This document shows positions 53,081 through 61,436 of a stretch of DNA of 64,000 nt, piece by piece. This DNA is from Afipia massiliensis. Lineage in GTDB: Bacteria; Pseudomonadota; Alphaproteobacteria; Rhizobiales; Xanthobacteraceae. Made by a program: the position numbers and the translations under genes. The notes under the pieces were generated by a model, which saw nothing but the letters and a program-made list of their open reading frames with translations, was not told the DNA's origin and ran no database searches. The DNA lies in assembly GCF_014203115.1 (NCBI RefSeq), contig NZ_JACHIJ010000005.1, positions 186,001 to 250,000 of the forward strand, given 5' to 3'. How positions within the stretch are numbered: the stretch's first letter is position 1; the number at the start of each line of letters is the position of its first letter.

Positions 53081-53196
53081 AGGAAAATACCCGGCAGGCC
53101 GCGGACCCGCTATTCGCGAAAATTGACGTAAAGTCGTAACGCGCGCGCCTCTGAGGGTCAAATCTGAGGCGCTTAAAGTGTCACCTTAAGGAAGCC

Positions 53197-53796
53197 TTAA
53201 CTATGCTTCGTGACCTGCCCGTCGGCGAAAACATAGACCACGCCCTGCTCCACCATGAGGTCCGATGCCCCGACCGGGGTCTCGACATCGAGCGCCACCA
53301 GAAGCGCGCGCATCGAGCCGCCATGCGACACCGCCACCGTGTCCTGAATGAGCGAGTCGTACCAGTCGCGCATGCGGATAGTCACCGAGGCGTAGCTCTC
53401 GCCGCCCGGCGGCGGCACACCCCACTTGTCGACCTGGCGTTCCGCGAAGACCTCCGGGTGCGATAGCTCCATCTGCGGCAGGGTCGAGCCTTCCCAGTGG
53501 CCGTAGCCGATCTCGCGCAAGCGGTCATCGAGCTCATAGTCGTGCGGCGGCACGCCAAGCGCGCCGCGCAGCAATTCCATCGTGTTGCGGGCGCGGCCGA
53601 GCGGCGACGACACGAACGGCATCTTGGCCGGGATGTGGGAATCCCGCGCGAGGATATCGACCAGCAGTTCGCCGGAGCGGATCGCCTGTTCCTTGCCGAG
53701 ATCGTTCAGCGGAATGTCCTGCGTGCCCTGAAAGCGGCCCGCGGCGTTCCATTCGGTCTGGCCGTGACGGACGAAGTAAACGGTGGGAGATGGCAT
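53197..53796 (-). CDS. Histidine phosphatase / phosphoglycerate mutase family protein
   Basis: 199 residues from the ATG at 53796, where the family starts (MPSPTVYFVRHGQTEWNAAG); the frame is open to 53871 through a palindromic repeat. The phosphoacceptor histidine is in RHGQTEWN, the second arginine in FVSSPLGRARNTMELL, and the second histidine in TVAVSHGGSMRALLVALD. This is the 2,3-bisphosphoglycerate-mutase-like fold; it may be a phosphatase rather than a true mutase. It lies between fabI and aroC on the same strand. Confidence 0.92.
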   Translation of the reverse strand: MPSPTVYFVRHGQTEWNAAGRFQGTQDIPLNDLGKEQAIRSGELLVDILARDSHIPAKMPFVSSPLGRARNTMELLRGALGVPPHDYELDDRLREIGYGHWEGSTLPQMELSHPEVFAERQVDKWGVPPPGGESYASVTIRMRDWYDSLIQDTVAVSHGGSMRALLVALDVETPVGASDLMVEQGVVYVFADGQVTKHS

Positions 53797-53818
53797 CGAT
53801 ACTCTTTTGCTTTTGGCC

Positions 53819-53936
53819 GTCATCCTGAGGTGCGAGCCGTTCTTATGGCGAGCCTCGAAGGATGGCGGCACGACCGGAAATTGGACATGTCATCCTTCGA
53901 GGCTCGCGACAACCGTCGCTCGCACCTCAGGATGAC
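53819..53936. repeat. Nested palindromic repeat
   Basis: Outer arms GTCATCCTGAGGTGCGAG and CTCGCACCTCAGGATGAC (18 bp, perfect) enclose inner arms GCGAGCCTCGAAGGATG and CATCCTTCGAGGCTCGC. The element fills the gap between the mutase-like gene and fabI. Confidence 0.85.
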
Positions 53937-53954
53937 GCCGCGCCTTGGGTGACG

Positions 53955-54779
53955 CTATTCCTTGCCGCCCAGCGAGATGTCCGGCGCTTCGGGGCGCTTC
54001 ATGCCGGTGACGTGATAACCGGAATCGACGTGGTGCACTTCGCCGGTGACGCCGCGCGACAGATCGGACAGCAGATACATCGCGCTGTCACCGACTTCTT
54101 CCTGCGTCACGTTGCGGCGCAGCGGCGCGTTGGCCTCGTTCCACTTCAGGATGTAGCGGAAATCGCCGATGCCCGACGCGGCCAGCGTCTTGATCGGTCC
54201 CGCCGAGATGGCGTTGACGCGGATGTTCTTCTCGCCGAGGTCCGCCGCGAGATAACGCACGCTGGCCTCGAGCGCGGCCTTGGCGACGCCCATCACGTTG
54301 TAATGCGGCATCCACTTTTCCGCGCCGTAATACGACAGCGTCAGGATCGAGCCGCCGTCGGTCATCAGGTGCTCGGCGCGCTGGGTGATCGCGGTCAGCG
54401 AGTAACACGAGATCAGCATGGAGTTGGTGAAGTTCTCCTGCGTGGTTTCGAGATAGCGGCCGTCGAGCTGATCCTTGTCCGCGAACGCGATGGCGTGGAC
54501 CACGAAATCGATCTTGCCCCACTGCTTCTTCACCTCGGCAAACACCGCATCGATGGTCGCCGGATCGGTGACGTCGCAATGGCCAAGCGTGATTGCGCCG
54601 AGTTCCTTGGCCAGCGGCTCGACGCGCTTTTTCAGCGCATCGCCCTGCCAGGTCAGCGCGAGTTCCGCGCCCTGATCGCGGCACGATTTCGCGATGCCGT
54701 AAGCAATCGAGCGGTTGTTCGCCACACCGAGGATAACGCCGCGCTTGCCGCGCATCAGGCCCATATTTTCAGCCATCAC
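53955..54779 (-). CDS. fabI: Enoyl-[acyl-carrier-protein] reductase (NADH)
   Basis: 274 residues. The SDR fold of FabI: a GKRGVILGVANNRSIAYGIA nucleotide motif, VHAIAFADKDQLDGRYLETT, the catalytic pair in SYYGAEKWMPHYNVMGVAKA (Tyr-x6-Lys type), and RVNAISAGPIKTLAASGIGD. It reduces trans-2-enoyl-ACP in the last step of fatty acid elongation and is the triclosan target class. The first ATG codons (54779, 54776) are both plausible. Two large palindromes lie directly upstream. Confidence 0.96.
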   Translation of the reverse strand: MMAENMGLMRGKRGVILGVANNRSIAYGIAKSCRDQGAELALTWQGDALKKRVEPLAKELGAITLGHCDVTDPATIDAVFAEVKKQWGKIDFVVHAIAFADKDQLDGRYLETTQENFTNSMLISCYSLTAITQRAEHLMTDGGSILTLSYYGAEKWMPHYNVMGVAKAALEASVRYLAADLGEKNIRVNAISAGPIKTLAASGIGDFRYILKWNEANAPLRRNVTQEEVGDSAMYLLSDLSRGVTGEVHHVDSGYHVTGMKRPEAPDISLGGKE

Positions 54780-54854
54780 CTAGTGTCCCGTATCCGACGT
54801 TCGCTTCATTTCTCAGCACCTTCCGAGCGAACGTCGGATACGAAAGGACACTAG
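54780..54854. repeat. Large imperfect palindrome A upstream of fabI
   Basis: CTAGTGTCC + TATCCGACGTTCGCT is mirrored by AGCGAACGTCGGATACG + GGACACTAG. The ends CTAGTG/CACTAG are also those of palindrome B, 12 bases further on. The element begins immediately next to the fabI start codon. Confidence 0.85.
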
Positions 54855-54866
54855 CAAACCATTATT

Positions 54867-54943
54867 CTAGTGATCCTTTGGCTCTGACATTCGCAAAAGT
54901 GCCTGCGAAAGATACGATACGAATGTCAGAACCGGATCACTAG
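54867..54943. repeat. Large imperfect palindrome B upstream of fabI
   Basis: CTAGTGATCC + CTCTGACATTCG is mirrored by CGAATGTCAG + GGATCACTAG. It has the same terminal CTAGTG/CACTAG design as palindrome A but a different inner sequence. Confidence 0.8.
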
Positions 54944-55113
54944 TCCAGATTGTCGCGTGAAGGGACGCCCCTCATGACATAGGCGCCATGGCCGTTCAAG
55001 CCGGACCAACGGCGCAGCCCTAACCTTAACGGGCAAAACCGCCGGAATACTCCCCTGTTTGCGGTGTTTTTCAGAGTAGAACGGCAAATGCGCCGCCGCA
55101 TCGGACGACCTGG

Positions 55114-55605
55114 ATGAGCAACGATTTCCGCCATAGCGTCGAGACCATGATCCCGGCCCTGCGGCGCTACGCGCGCGCGCTGGCGCGGGACACGGACATC
55201 GCGGACGATCTGGTGCAGGACACGCTGGTGCGGGCGCTGCGCTCGGAGAAACTGTTTCTGGGCGGCGACCTGCGCGCCTGGCTCTACACGATTTTGACCA
55301 ACCTCAACCGCAACCGCCGCCGCTCGCTGGCGCGGCAGCCGACGATGATGGAATTGCACGACACCACCGCCGATGCCTCCGGCACCGAGGCCGAGGGCCG
55401 CGACATTTCCCGCGCGCTCGCCACGCTCGCGGAAGACCAGCGCGCAGTGCTGCTGCTGGTGGTGCTGGAAGGTCTGAGTTACCGCGACGTTGCCGACATT
55501 CAGGGTGTGCCGATCGGCACGGTGATGTCGCGGCTCGCCCGTGCGCGGGCGCATGTGAGGGCCGTCATCGAGGGCGAACGCCCGGCGCTGCGGCGCGTGA
55601 AGTAA
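55114..55605 (+). CDS. ECF-type RNA polymerase sigma factor
   Basis: 163 residues. Region 2 is PALRRYARALARDTDIADDL with VQDTLVRALRSEKLFLGG and LRAWLYTILTNLNRNRRRS; region 4 is LATLAEDQRAVLLLVVLEGL and SYRDVADIQGVPIGTVMSRL. There is no region 1 or 3. An anti-sigma-type gene follows 218 bases downstream, so they are probably a regulatory pair responding to an envelope or oxidative signal that the sequence does not reveal. Confidence 0.94.
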   Translation: MSNDFRHSVETMIPALRRYARALARDTDIADDLVQDTLVRALRSEKLFLGGDLRAWLYTILTNLNRNRRRSLARQPTMMELHDTTADASGTEAEGRDISRALATLAEDQRAVLLLVVLEGLSYRDVADIQGVPIGTVMSRLARARAHVRAVIEGERPALRRVK

Positions 55606-55823
55606 GACACGACAGGGGACGAGCGAGATGGACTTGATGCGCGATGAATGGGGAGACCTGCTTTCTTCTCCCTCTCCCGTGTGGAGAGGGTGGCGCGCTG
55701 AACGCCATGCGATCGGCGCGCGGGGTGGAGGTCAACTCTGTACCTTGCGTAACCTCCACCCCACTTTTTCACGACGATGACGCCGTTGCTGCCGCAAGAT
55801 ACTGAAGACGAGAGACAACGAAG

Positions 55824-56594
55824 ATGACCGACCACAACATTCCCGTCACCGAAGACGAGCTTCACGCCTACGTGGACAACGAACTTCCCGCGGAGCGGCG
55901 CGTGGCGGTCGAGGCATGGCTCGCGGCGCATCCCGACGACGCCGCGCGGGTGACCTCATGGCGCACAATGAGCGATGCGCTGCATGCGAAATACGCGGCA
56001 GTTGCGGACGAGCCGGTGCCCGCGCGTCTCTCGGTCGATCAGTTGTCGCGGCCGCCGCGCCGCTGGATGATGGGCGCCATCGCCGCGTCGCTGCTGGCGT
56101 TCGCCGTCGGCGGCGGCGTCGGCTGGGCTGTCCGGGGTGCAAGCGCGACGCCGTCGGTGTTCGCGAATTTCACCGGCGACGCGCTGGAAGCACACAAGCT
56201 TTACGTCGTCGAAGTCCGTCATCCCGTCGAAGTGGCGGGCAGCGAACGCGCGCATCTGCAACAGTGGCTGACCAAGCGCTGTGGCTGGCAGGTGCGTGCG
56301 CCGGAGCTGGGCGATAGCGGACTGAAGCTGGTCGGCGGACGGCTGCTGCCCGGCCCCACCGGCCCCGCGTCGTTCCTGATGTACGAAACCGCATCGGGCG
56401 AGCGCTTCACGATCTTCGCCTCGCGCGCGGAAACCGAGACGACGCAGATGCGCTATGCCGCAAGCGGCAGCAACGGCGCGCTGTTCTGGGCCGATCGCGG
56501 CGTGGGCTATGTCGTGAGCGGCGGCACCGACCGCGACCGGCTCACGCAGGTCGCGCGGCTGGTCTACGACCAGAACGAGAAGGCGGGACTGTAA
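55824..56594 (+). CDS. Anti-sigma factor, membrane-anchored
   Basis: 256 residues. The cytoplasmic N-terminal anti-sigma part is DELHAYVDNELPAERRVAVE with an adjacent WLAAHPDDAARV repeat-like helix; the usual zinc His-Cys-Cys motif is absent. One membrane helix (MMGAIAASLLAFAVGGGVGW, about 81-100) leads to a periplasmic domain with CGWQVRAPELGDSGLKLVGG. It should hold the ECF sigma factor encoded upstream until a signal arrives. Confidence 0.88.
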   Translation: MTDHNIPVTEDELHAYVDNELPAERRVAVEAWLAAHPDDAARVTSWRTMSDALHAKYAAVADEPVPARLSVDQLSRPPRRWMMGAIAASLLAFAVGGGVGWAVRGASATPSVFANFTGDALEAHKLYVVEVRHPVEVAGSERAHLQQWLTKRCGWQVRAPELGDSGLKLVGGRLLPGPTGPASFLMYETASGERFTIFASRAETETTQMRYAASGSNGALFWADRGVGYVVSGGTDRDRLTQVARLVYDQNEKAGL

Positions 56595-56623
56595 GCCCGG
56601 ATAAAACCTTCAAGAGAACCGTC

Positions 56624-56699
56624 ATTGCGAGGAGCACTTGCGACGAAGCAATCCAGTCTTGCTTGTTGCTTCTGGATTGCTTCGCTTCGCTCGCAATGA
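56624..56699. repeat. REP-like long palindrome, copy 2
   Basis: CATTGCGAG/CTCGCAATG outer arms with GACGAAGCAATCCAG and CTGGATTGCTTCG inside, nearly the same as 35090-35163. It lies between the convergent anti-sigma and CNNM-type genes. Confidence 0.82.
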
Positions 56700-56710
56700 C
56701 GTAACTCTCC

Positions 56711-57982
56711 TTACTCCTTGCTGGCCAGCACCTTGTCGATGCGGCGGCCGTCGAGATCGACCACCTCGAATTTCCAGCCATCGGCATTGATGCTTTGCCC
56801 GACCGACGGGATCGCGCCGAATTTCTCCAGCAGGAAGCCCGCGAACGTCTGGTACGGGCGCGATGCGGGCAACGCAATGTCGAGCAGGTGCGCGAATTCA
56901 AGCGCCGGCATCCATCCCGCGATGAGAAACGATCCGTCGTCGCGCTTGACGAAAGCCGGTTCGGCGGGCCCTTCCCGGGTGTGAAAGCTGCCGACGATGG
57001 ATTCGAGAATGTCGGCGCTGGTGACGACGCCCTGAAACGTGCCGTACTCATCGTGCACCAGTCCCATGTGAACCGGCGAGTCGCGCAGGATCGCGACCAC
57101 ATCGCGCGCATCCACCGTTTCGGGAATCACTGGCGCTTCGCGGATCAGGTCGCGAATGTCGGGTACCTTGCCTGAAAGATACGCATCCAGCATGTCCTTG
57201 GCTTGCACGATACCGAGCGTTTCCTCGCCGTCGAACACCGGCAGCCGGGAGTGCGAACTTTCCTTGAATGCAAATCGTATCGCTTCCGGAGGCTCCGACA
57301 GATTGATCATGCTGACTTCGTGGCGCGGCGTCATCACCGCTCCAACGGAAAGATCGCCGAGCCGCATCACGCCTGCGATCATCTCCTTTTCGCCGGGTTC
57401 GAGCACGCCGGCATTCTCCGCTTCCACCACGAGCGTGCGGATTTCCTCTTCGCTCACCTTTTCCTCTGCGTCGCCACGATGGCCGAGCGCCCAGAGCAAG
57501 GCCTTGCCCGAGCGATCGAGAATCCACACCAGCGGCAACGAGATTTTTGCAAGCACGACCATGGCCGGCGCGACCTTCACCGCGACCGCCTCGGGATCGC
57601 GCAGCGCGATCTGCTTCGGCACCAGTTCACCGACAATGAGCGAGGCATAAGTGATCAGCGTGACCACCACGCCAACACCAATTGCGTCGGCGACGCCTTG
57701 TGACAATCCGATGCTTACGAGCCAAGCGGACAGCCGCGGGCCGAGCGTCGCGCCGGAGAATGCGCCCGAGAGCACGCCGACAAGCGTGATGCCGATCTGC
57801 ACGGTGGAGAGAAATTTTCCGGGATTGGACGCCAATGCGAGCGCGCGGCGCGAACCGCTCACGCCCTTTTCAACCAGGCCCGTCAATCGCGCCGGGCGGG
57901 ATGAGACAATGGCAAGCTCCGACATCGCGAGCAGGCCGTTGATGACGATGAGAACGGCAACAATTCCAAGTTCGAGTAACAA
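56711..57982 (-). CDS. CNNM/CorC-type protein (DUF21, CBS pair, CorC_HlyC)
   Basis: 423 residues from a TTG at 57982 with AGGAA just upstream; an ATG at 58075 is open but adds 31 residues before the first membrane helix. The DUF21 membrane domain (LGIVAVLIVINGLLAMSELA, then FLSTVQIGITLVGVLSGAFS and two more helices) is followed by two CBS motifs (VGAVMTPRHEVSMINLSE and PVIPETVDARDVVAILRDSP) and a CorC_HlyC domain. Such proteins take part in Mg2+/Co2+ export or resistance; the label hemolysin is historical. The ribosome-site argument for TTG is moderate. Confidence 0.92.
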   Translation of the reverse strand: MLLELGIVAVLIVINGLLAMSELAIVSSRPARLTGLVEKGVSGSRRALALASNPGKFLSTVQIGITLVGVLSGAFSGATLGPRLSAWLVSIGLSQGVADAIGVGVVVTLITYASLIVGELVPKQIALRDPEAVAVKVAPAMVVLAKISLPLVWILDRSGKALLWALGHRGDAEEKVSEEEIRTLVVEAENAGVLEPGEKEMIAGVMRLGDLSVGAVMTPRHEVSMINLSEPPEAIRFAFKESSHSRLPVFDGEETLGIVQAKDMLDAYLSGKVPDIRDLIREAPVIPETVDARDVVAILRDSPVHMGLVHDEYGTFQGVVTSADILESIVGSFHTREGPAEPAFVKRDDGSFLIAGWMPALEFAHLLDIALPASRPYQTFAGFLLEKFGAIPSVGQSINADGWKFEVVDLDGRRIDKVLASKE

Positions 57983-58102
57983 TTTGTTCCTTTGCGGTGA
58001 CGTACTCTGAGTACGAGTGATAGCATGCCGACGGGTCACCTGCAGTATCGCAATTGCCGCAGGACCATGTGGCATGCGCCATCATTTGCATACCAGCCGC
58101 GA

Positions 58103-58987
58103 TCAGGACCGCTGCAGCGCCAGCGTGACACCGCCGAGCGTAAACGCCATCGCCAGCACTTCCCTGATGCCGAGCGGTTCGCCCACCACGAGAGCGGCGG
58201 ACACCACGCCGATAACAGGAACCATCAGCATTCCGGTGGACGCGGTCGCGGGCGGCAGACGGCGCAAGGTTTCAAACCAGGTGAGATAACACACGCCCAT
58301 CGGAATGATCGTCATGTACCCGATCAGCGCCCAGCCGGTGAACGACACCGCTTGAAAATCCGGCTTCTCGAACAGCAGGCCGAAGATGAGCATCGCAAGG
58401 CAACCCAAGCCGACCTGCCACGCCACAAGCGCAACCGGCGGCACCGGTATCGGCGCGCGATTGAGAACATTTCCGAGTGCAAAGAGAATTGCCGCCGAGA
58501 GCGCCAGCGACGCGCCGGCCAGCTTCTCATAAGTGAAAGAGAATCCTTCCCCGCCGAACAGGATCACGATCCCGATGATTCCGAGACACAGGGAGACAAT
58601 ATTACGAAGCGTCGGCCGCATACCCAGCAGCGGCCATGCAAACAGCGTCGCCCAGATCGGCATCGTGTAGGCCAGCAACGCGCCTTCGCTCACGCTGACC
58701 CATTTCATGGCAACGGTGCCGAAGCCCATCCACGCAATGACATTGGTGAATGTCGCCAGCAACAGCCGCGGCACGACCTCGCGCGGAACGCTCAAGCGTT
58801 CATGACGGCTCAGCGCGACAATTGCCAGAATGAGAGACGCAGTCACTCCCGCCAGTCCGCGTGCGGACAACGGTGGCAATTCGCGCAGCAACAATTTCAT
58901 GAAAGGCCAGTTCAGGCCCCACCCTAAGGCGGTGATCCCGAGACAAGCGACGCCGATCCATCGCGCATGGCCATGAGAGTTATCCAT
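58103..58987 (-). CDS. DMT-superfamily transporter (EamA family)
   Basis: 294 residues with about ten hydrophobic helices in two EamA halves: IGVACLGITALGWGLNWPFM at the start, LLAYTMPIWATLFAWPLLGM at the end of half one, and ALIGYMTIIPMGVCYLTWFE plus VPVIGVVSAALVVGEPLGIR in half two. It probably exports metabolites or amino acids; no substrate can be assigned. Confidence 0.93.
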   Translation of the reverse strand: MDNSHGHARWIGVACLGITALGWGLNWPFMKLLLRELPPLSARGLAGVTASLILAIVALSRHERLSVPREVVPRLLLATFTNVIAWMGFGTVAMKWVSVSEGALLAYTMPIWATLFAWPLLGMRPTLRNIVSLCLGIIGIVILFGGEGFSFTYEKLAGASLALSAAILFALGNVLNRAPIPVPPVALVAWQVGLGCLAMLIFGLLFEKPDFQAVSFTGWALIGYMTIIPMGVCYLTWFETLRRLPPATASTGMLMVPVIGVVSAALVVGEPLGIREVLAMAFTLGGVTLALQRS

Positions 58988-59023
58988 GGATGCAATGGTA
59001 CGACCAGTCGCCGTGATTCGGCT

Positions 59024-59302
59024 TTACTCGCCGACAGCTTCCGGCTCGGGTGCCTTGACGACCGCCAGCTTCTTCGGTGCGGCCTTTTTCTTTTTCGGCT
59101 CCACCGGTGGCGGGTTGGCGGCGTCGTGCGCCTCCTTCGCCAGTCGCAGCGCCTTCAGGCGCTCCATATTCCTGCGGACGTCGACATACTCCTTGTCGAC
59201 CTGGGCGAGAGCCTGTGCGCCCTCGATCTTGGCCAGACGCTGCTTTTCGAGGCGGGCCAATTGTTCGGGCGTTTGCGGCTTGGTCTGCGATTTGCTGGTC
59301 AT
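59024..59302 (-). CDS. Small Lys/Ala-rich hypothetical protein
   Basis: About 92 residues from the ATG at 59302; the longer frame to 59398 has no good start. It is a single charged helix (PEQLARLEKQRLAKIEGAQA, then VRRNMERLKALRLAKEAHD) followed by a basic Pro/Lys tail (PVEPKKKKAAPKK). No membrane segment. It probably binds nucleic acid or forms a coiled coil. I recognise no named family. Confidence 0.65.
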   Translation of the reverse strand: MTSKSQTKPQTPEQLARLEKQRLAKIEGAQALAQVDKEYVDVRRNMERLKALRLAKEAHDAANPPPVEPKKKKAAPKKLAVVKAPEPEAVGE

Positions 59303-59399
59303 GATCAACATATGGGTATTCCGACCCCGGATTGCCACCGCTTGTAAAATATCGTTCCACGACGGAACTTTTCCGCATCCCTCCGATGGATTTGACAAA

Positions 59400-59926
59400 C
59401 CGGCAGTATGTGATTATATTCCTATTGTCCTGTTCGTGAGGGGCGCTTTCTAGAGGCGTCTTAAAGGCGGAGCAGGATGCGGCGCCTGCACGCGTGTCTC
59501 GCACACACGTCGTCCGGGAGGCTGGGGTCACCGTCCGGGCCAACTACGTGGCTCTGCCGTTCGCGGCTGGACGAGGCGGGGATGAAGGCGGCGAAAGCCG
59601 GCCGGATCGGGACGTGAAAGCGTCCGTCCTCACCCGGAAGTACGGTCCCCTCGCCCAAAATCGCCGCAATGGAGCGCCGCAAGGCGATGCGCTTCCGGAA
59701 GTAACATCGCCTCGCCCGCGATGCCGGAAGCGAAACGATACCAAGGTGCGCCTCGCGGCGCTCCATGCCCCTCATCTTGACGGGGCAACACGAAAGCTCA
59801 CCTCGCGCGCGTGCGCGAGAACGATGATGCACGTCTTTCGTTGGCGTGAACGGGGCAAGCCCCACACGCGCATGCTGTTTGAAAATTGAATCGGAAAGTC
59901 GGGAAACAAAATACGATCCGTCGACA
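59400..59926. other. Long gap with one inverted repeat and no supported gene
   Basis: About 530 bases. Open frames on both strands (59494-59889 plus, 59461-59973 minus) are Arg-rich and Cys/His-poor in a way typical of high-GC non-coding frames, and lack ribosome sites. A 9-bp inverted repeat, CGCTTCCGG (59690-59698) and CCGGAAGCG (59724-59732), stands out. It may be a family-specific intergenic repeat element. Confidence 0.45.
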
Positions 59927-60652
59927 TCAATGTTCGTCAGGATGCTCCGCAATTCTCTTGAGAGCGGGGACATCGTTGATGACGAATCTCGAATAGCCAG
60001 TTTCTATGATTCCATCTTTTTCCATGGCCCTGAGTTCGCGGCTCGCGCTCTGTCGAGCAACGCCCAGCATCTCCGCGAATCTTTCCTGCGACAGTCGGAG
60101 GTTGATCACATGACCATCGTGACCGGTCATTCCATGATACTCCACGAGCAACAGAAGCAAGCGCGCGCAACGCGCATGCAGCGGCAGCAGCGTGTTGTCT
60201 GCAACGTAATGGTATAATGCACGCGTCCTCATGGACAACAGCCGCATGACGGACTTCGAAAGAGCAGGGTTTGCTTCTACAGCCGCTTGAAACAGACCCT
60301 TGGGAATCGTCAGCAACAATGAGGACTCGTGAGTACTAGCATCGTGAATGCACGGCTGGCCGTCCACGATAGGGACAAGGTTGAAAATTTCGCCCGCGCT
60401 CAGATAAGTCAGAATATGGCGCTTTCCGCTGGGGGCGACGGAGCTGACTTCGACAGTCCCGGTTAACACCACCGACAATGCCGCGACTTTCGCGCCTCGA
60501 CGGCAAATCGCCTGGTCGCGCCGAAATCTTTGGATCATTCCCTTGCTTACGAAGCTGTCCAGCGTCTCGGCGCGGCAATGTGCGAACCATGGGACGTGCG
60601 CCAGCACGCTCCTTGCGATCTCGATCCGGGTTTCCTTCGATGAGCCGGACAT
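59927..60652 (-). CDS. Crp/Fnr-family transcriptional regulator
   Basis: 241 residues. The cyclic-nucleotide-like beta roll contains KVAALSVVLTGTVEVSSVAP and ILTYLSAGEIFNLVPIVDGQ. The C-terminal winged helix has LRLSQERFAEMLGVARQSAS with RELRAMEKDGIIETGYSRFV. The N-terminal cysteines of Fnr are absent and the cAMP pocket residues are not clear, so the effector is unknown. The PAS gene at 60811 is divergent from it and could be a target. Confidence 0.93.
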   Translation of the reverse strand: MSGSSKETRIEIARSVLAHVPWFAHCRAETLDSFVSKGMIQRFRRDQAICRRGAKVAALSVVLTGTVEVSSVAPSGKRHILTYLSAGEIFNLVPIVDGQPCIHDASTHESSLLLTIPKGLFQAAVEANPALSKSVMRLLSMRTRALYHYVADNTLLPLHARCARLLLLLVEYHGMTGHDGHVINLRLSQERFAEMLGVARQSASRELRAMEKDGIIETGYSRFVINDVPALKRIAEHPDEH

Positions 60653-60810
60653 CGTGAGCCTTCAGCCGACCGACAGCGTATCGTGCCGCACCAAGCCTTG
60701 ATTAGCAATGTGTGCCCGGGCGCAACGTTCGTGCCGGATTGTCGCGTTTTGGACAGATCGCGATCCTTCAAGCCGCTACAGCCGTCTAGTCATCAGCTGG
60801 TGCTGCCATC

Positions 60811-61377
60811 TTGAAAACGACACCTTACTTCGATCTCAAAAATCAGATTGCCGACGCAATCAATACCGCAGACTCGCTGCGGCTCGAATTTATCAAATAT
60901 ATCCTTATGATGGCCGAGTTGGAGACGCGGCATGTCCTGGAGAAACTTGCTCCCCAACAGGACGAAGCCGTGCGGGAGTTGCCTCCATCGGAGCACAGGT
61001 TCATTCCCTCTTTAGCACATGACCCCGCGGCGAACGCCGTCGGCGGCTGGCAATGGGATGCGAAGCACGATCTTCTCTCCATCGATCCTGCCGTCGCCTT
61101 GCTGGTTCATGTCCCGACAGTCATTCACGACGCGACCGCTTCGCTGGCGAAGCTCATTTCCATCGTCCATGCGCAGGATCGTCAGCGCCTGAACGGAGCC
61201 GTGCGAAGAGCCGTGATGGAGGGCGAGGTTCTCTGCGTGGCATTCCGCATCATCCAACCGTCGGGAAAGCTCCGCTGGATACTTGCCATCGGCCGCGCAG
61301 CGTTCGATGACAAAATAGACCTCTTGATCTTATCCGGAACGATCATCAACCTGACCGAGGAAGGTCGACCAGAATAG
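60811..61377 (+). CDS. PAS-fold protein without a visible output domain
   Basis: 188 residues from a TTG at 60811; no ATG precedes the conserved part, so the start is uncertain. The N-terminal helix has LRLEFIKYILMMAELETRHV. From about residue 70 a PAS_3-type fold appears: GGWQWDAKHDLLSIDPAVAL, then HAQDRQRLNGAVRRAVMEGE, and VAFRIIQPSGKLRWILAIGR. No kinase, GGDEF or HTH domain follows. It is divergent from the Crp/Fnr gene; a small sensor partner for that regulator is possible but unproven. Confidence 0.75.
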   Translation: MKTTPYFDLKNQIADAINTADSLRLEFIKYILMMAELETRHVLEKLAPQQDEAVRELPPSEHRFIPSLAHDPAANAVGGWQWDAKHDLLSIDPAVALLVHVPTVIHDATASLAKLISIVHAQDRQRLNGAVRRAVMEGEVLCVAFRIIQPSGKLRWILAIGRAAFDDKIDLLILSGTIINLTEEGRPE

Positions 61378-61436
61378 AACATCGACCTGTTTGATCGGGT
61401 CCCGCGAGCGGCGGAGGCCAGTTATCGGCTTCGTTC

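Noticed and set aside
51944..53131. Plus-strand frame opposite aroC
   Set aside because: aroC is unambiguous on the minus strand.
59461..59973. Frames on both strands in the gap after the small Lys/Ala-rich gene
   Set aside because: They are Arg-rich with no ribosome site; I treat the stretch as a probable intergenic repeat.
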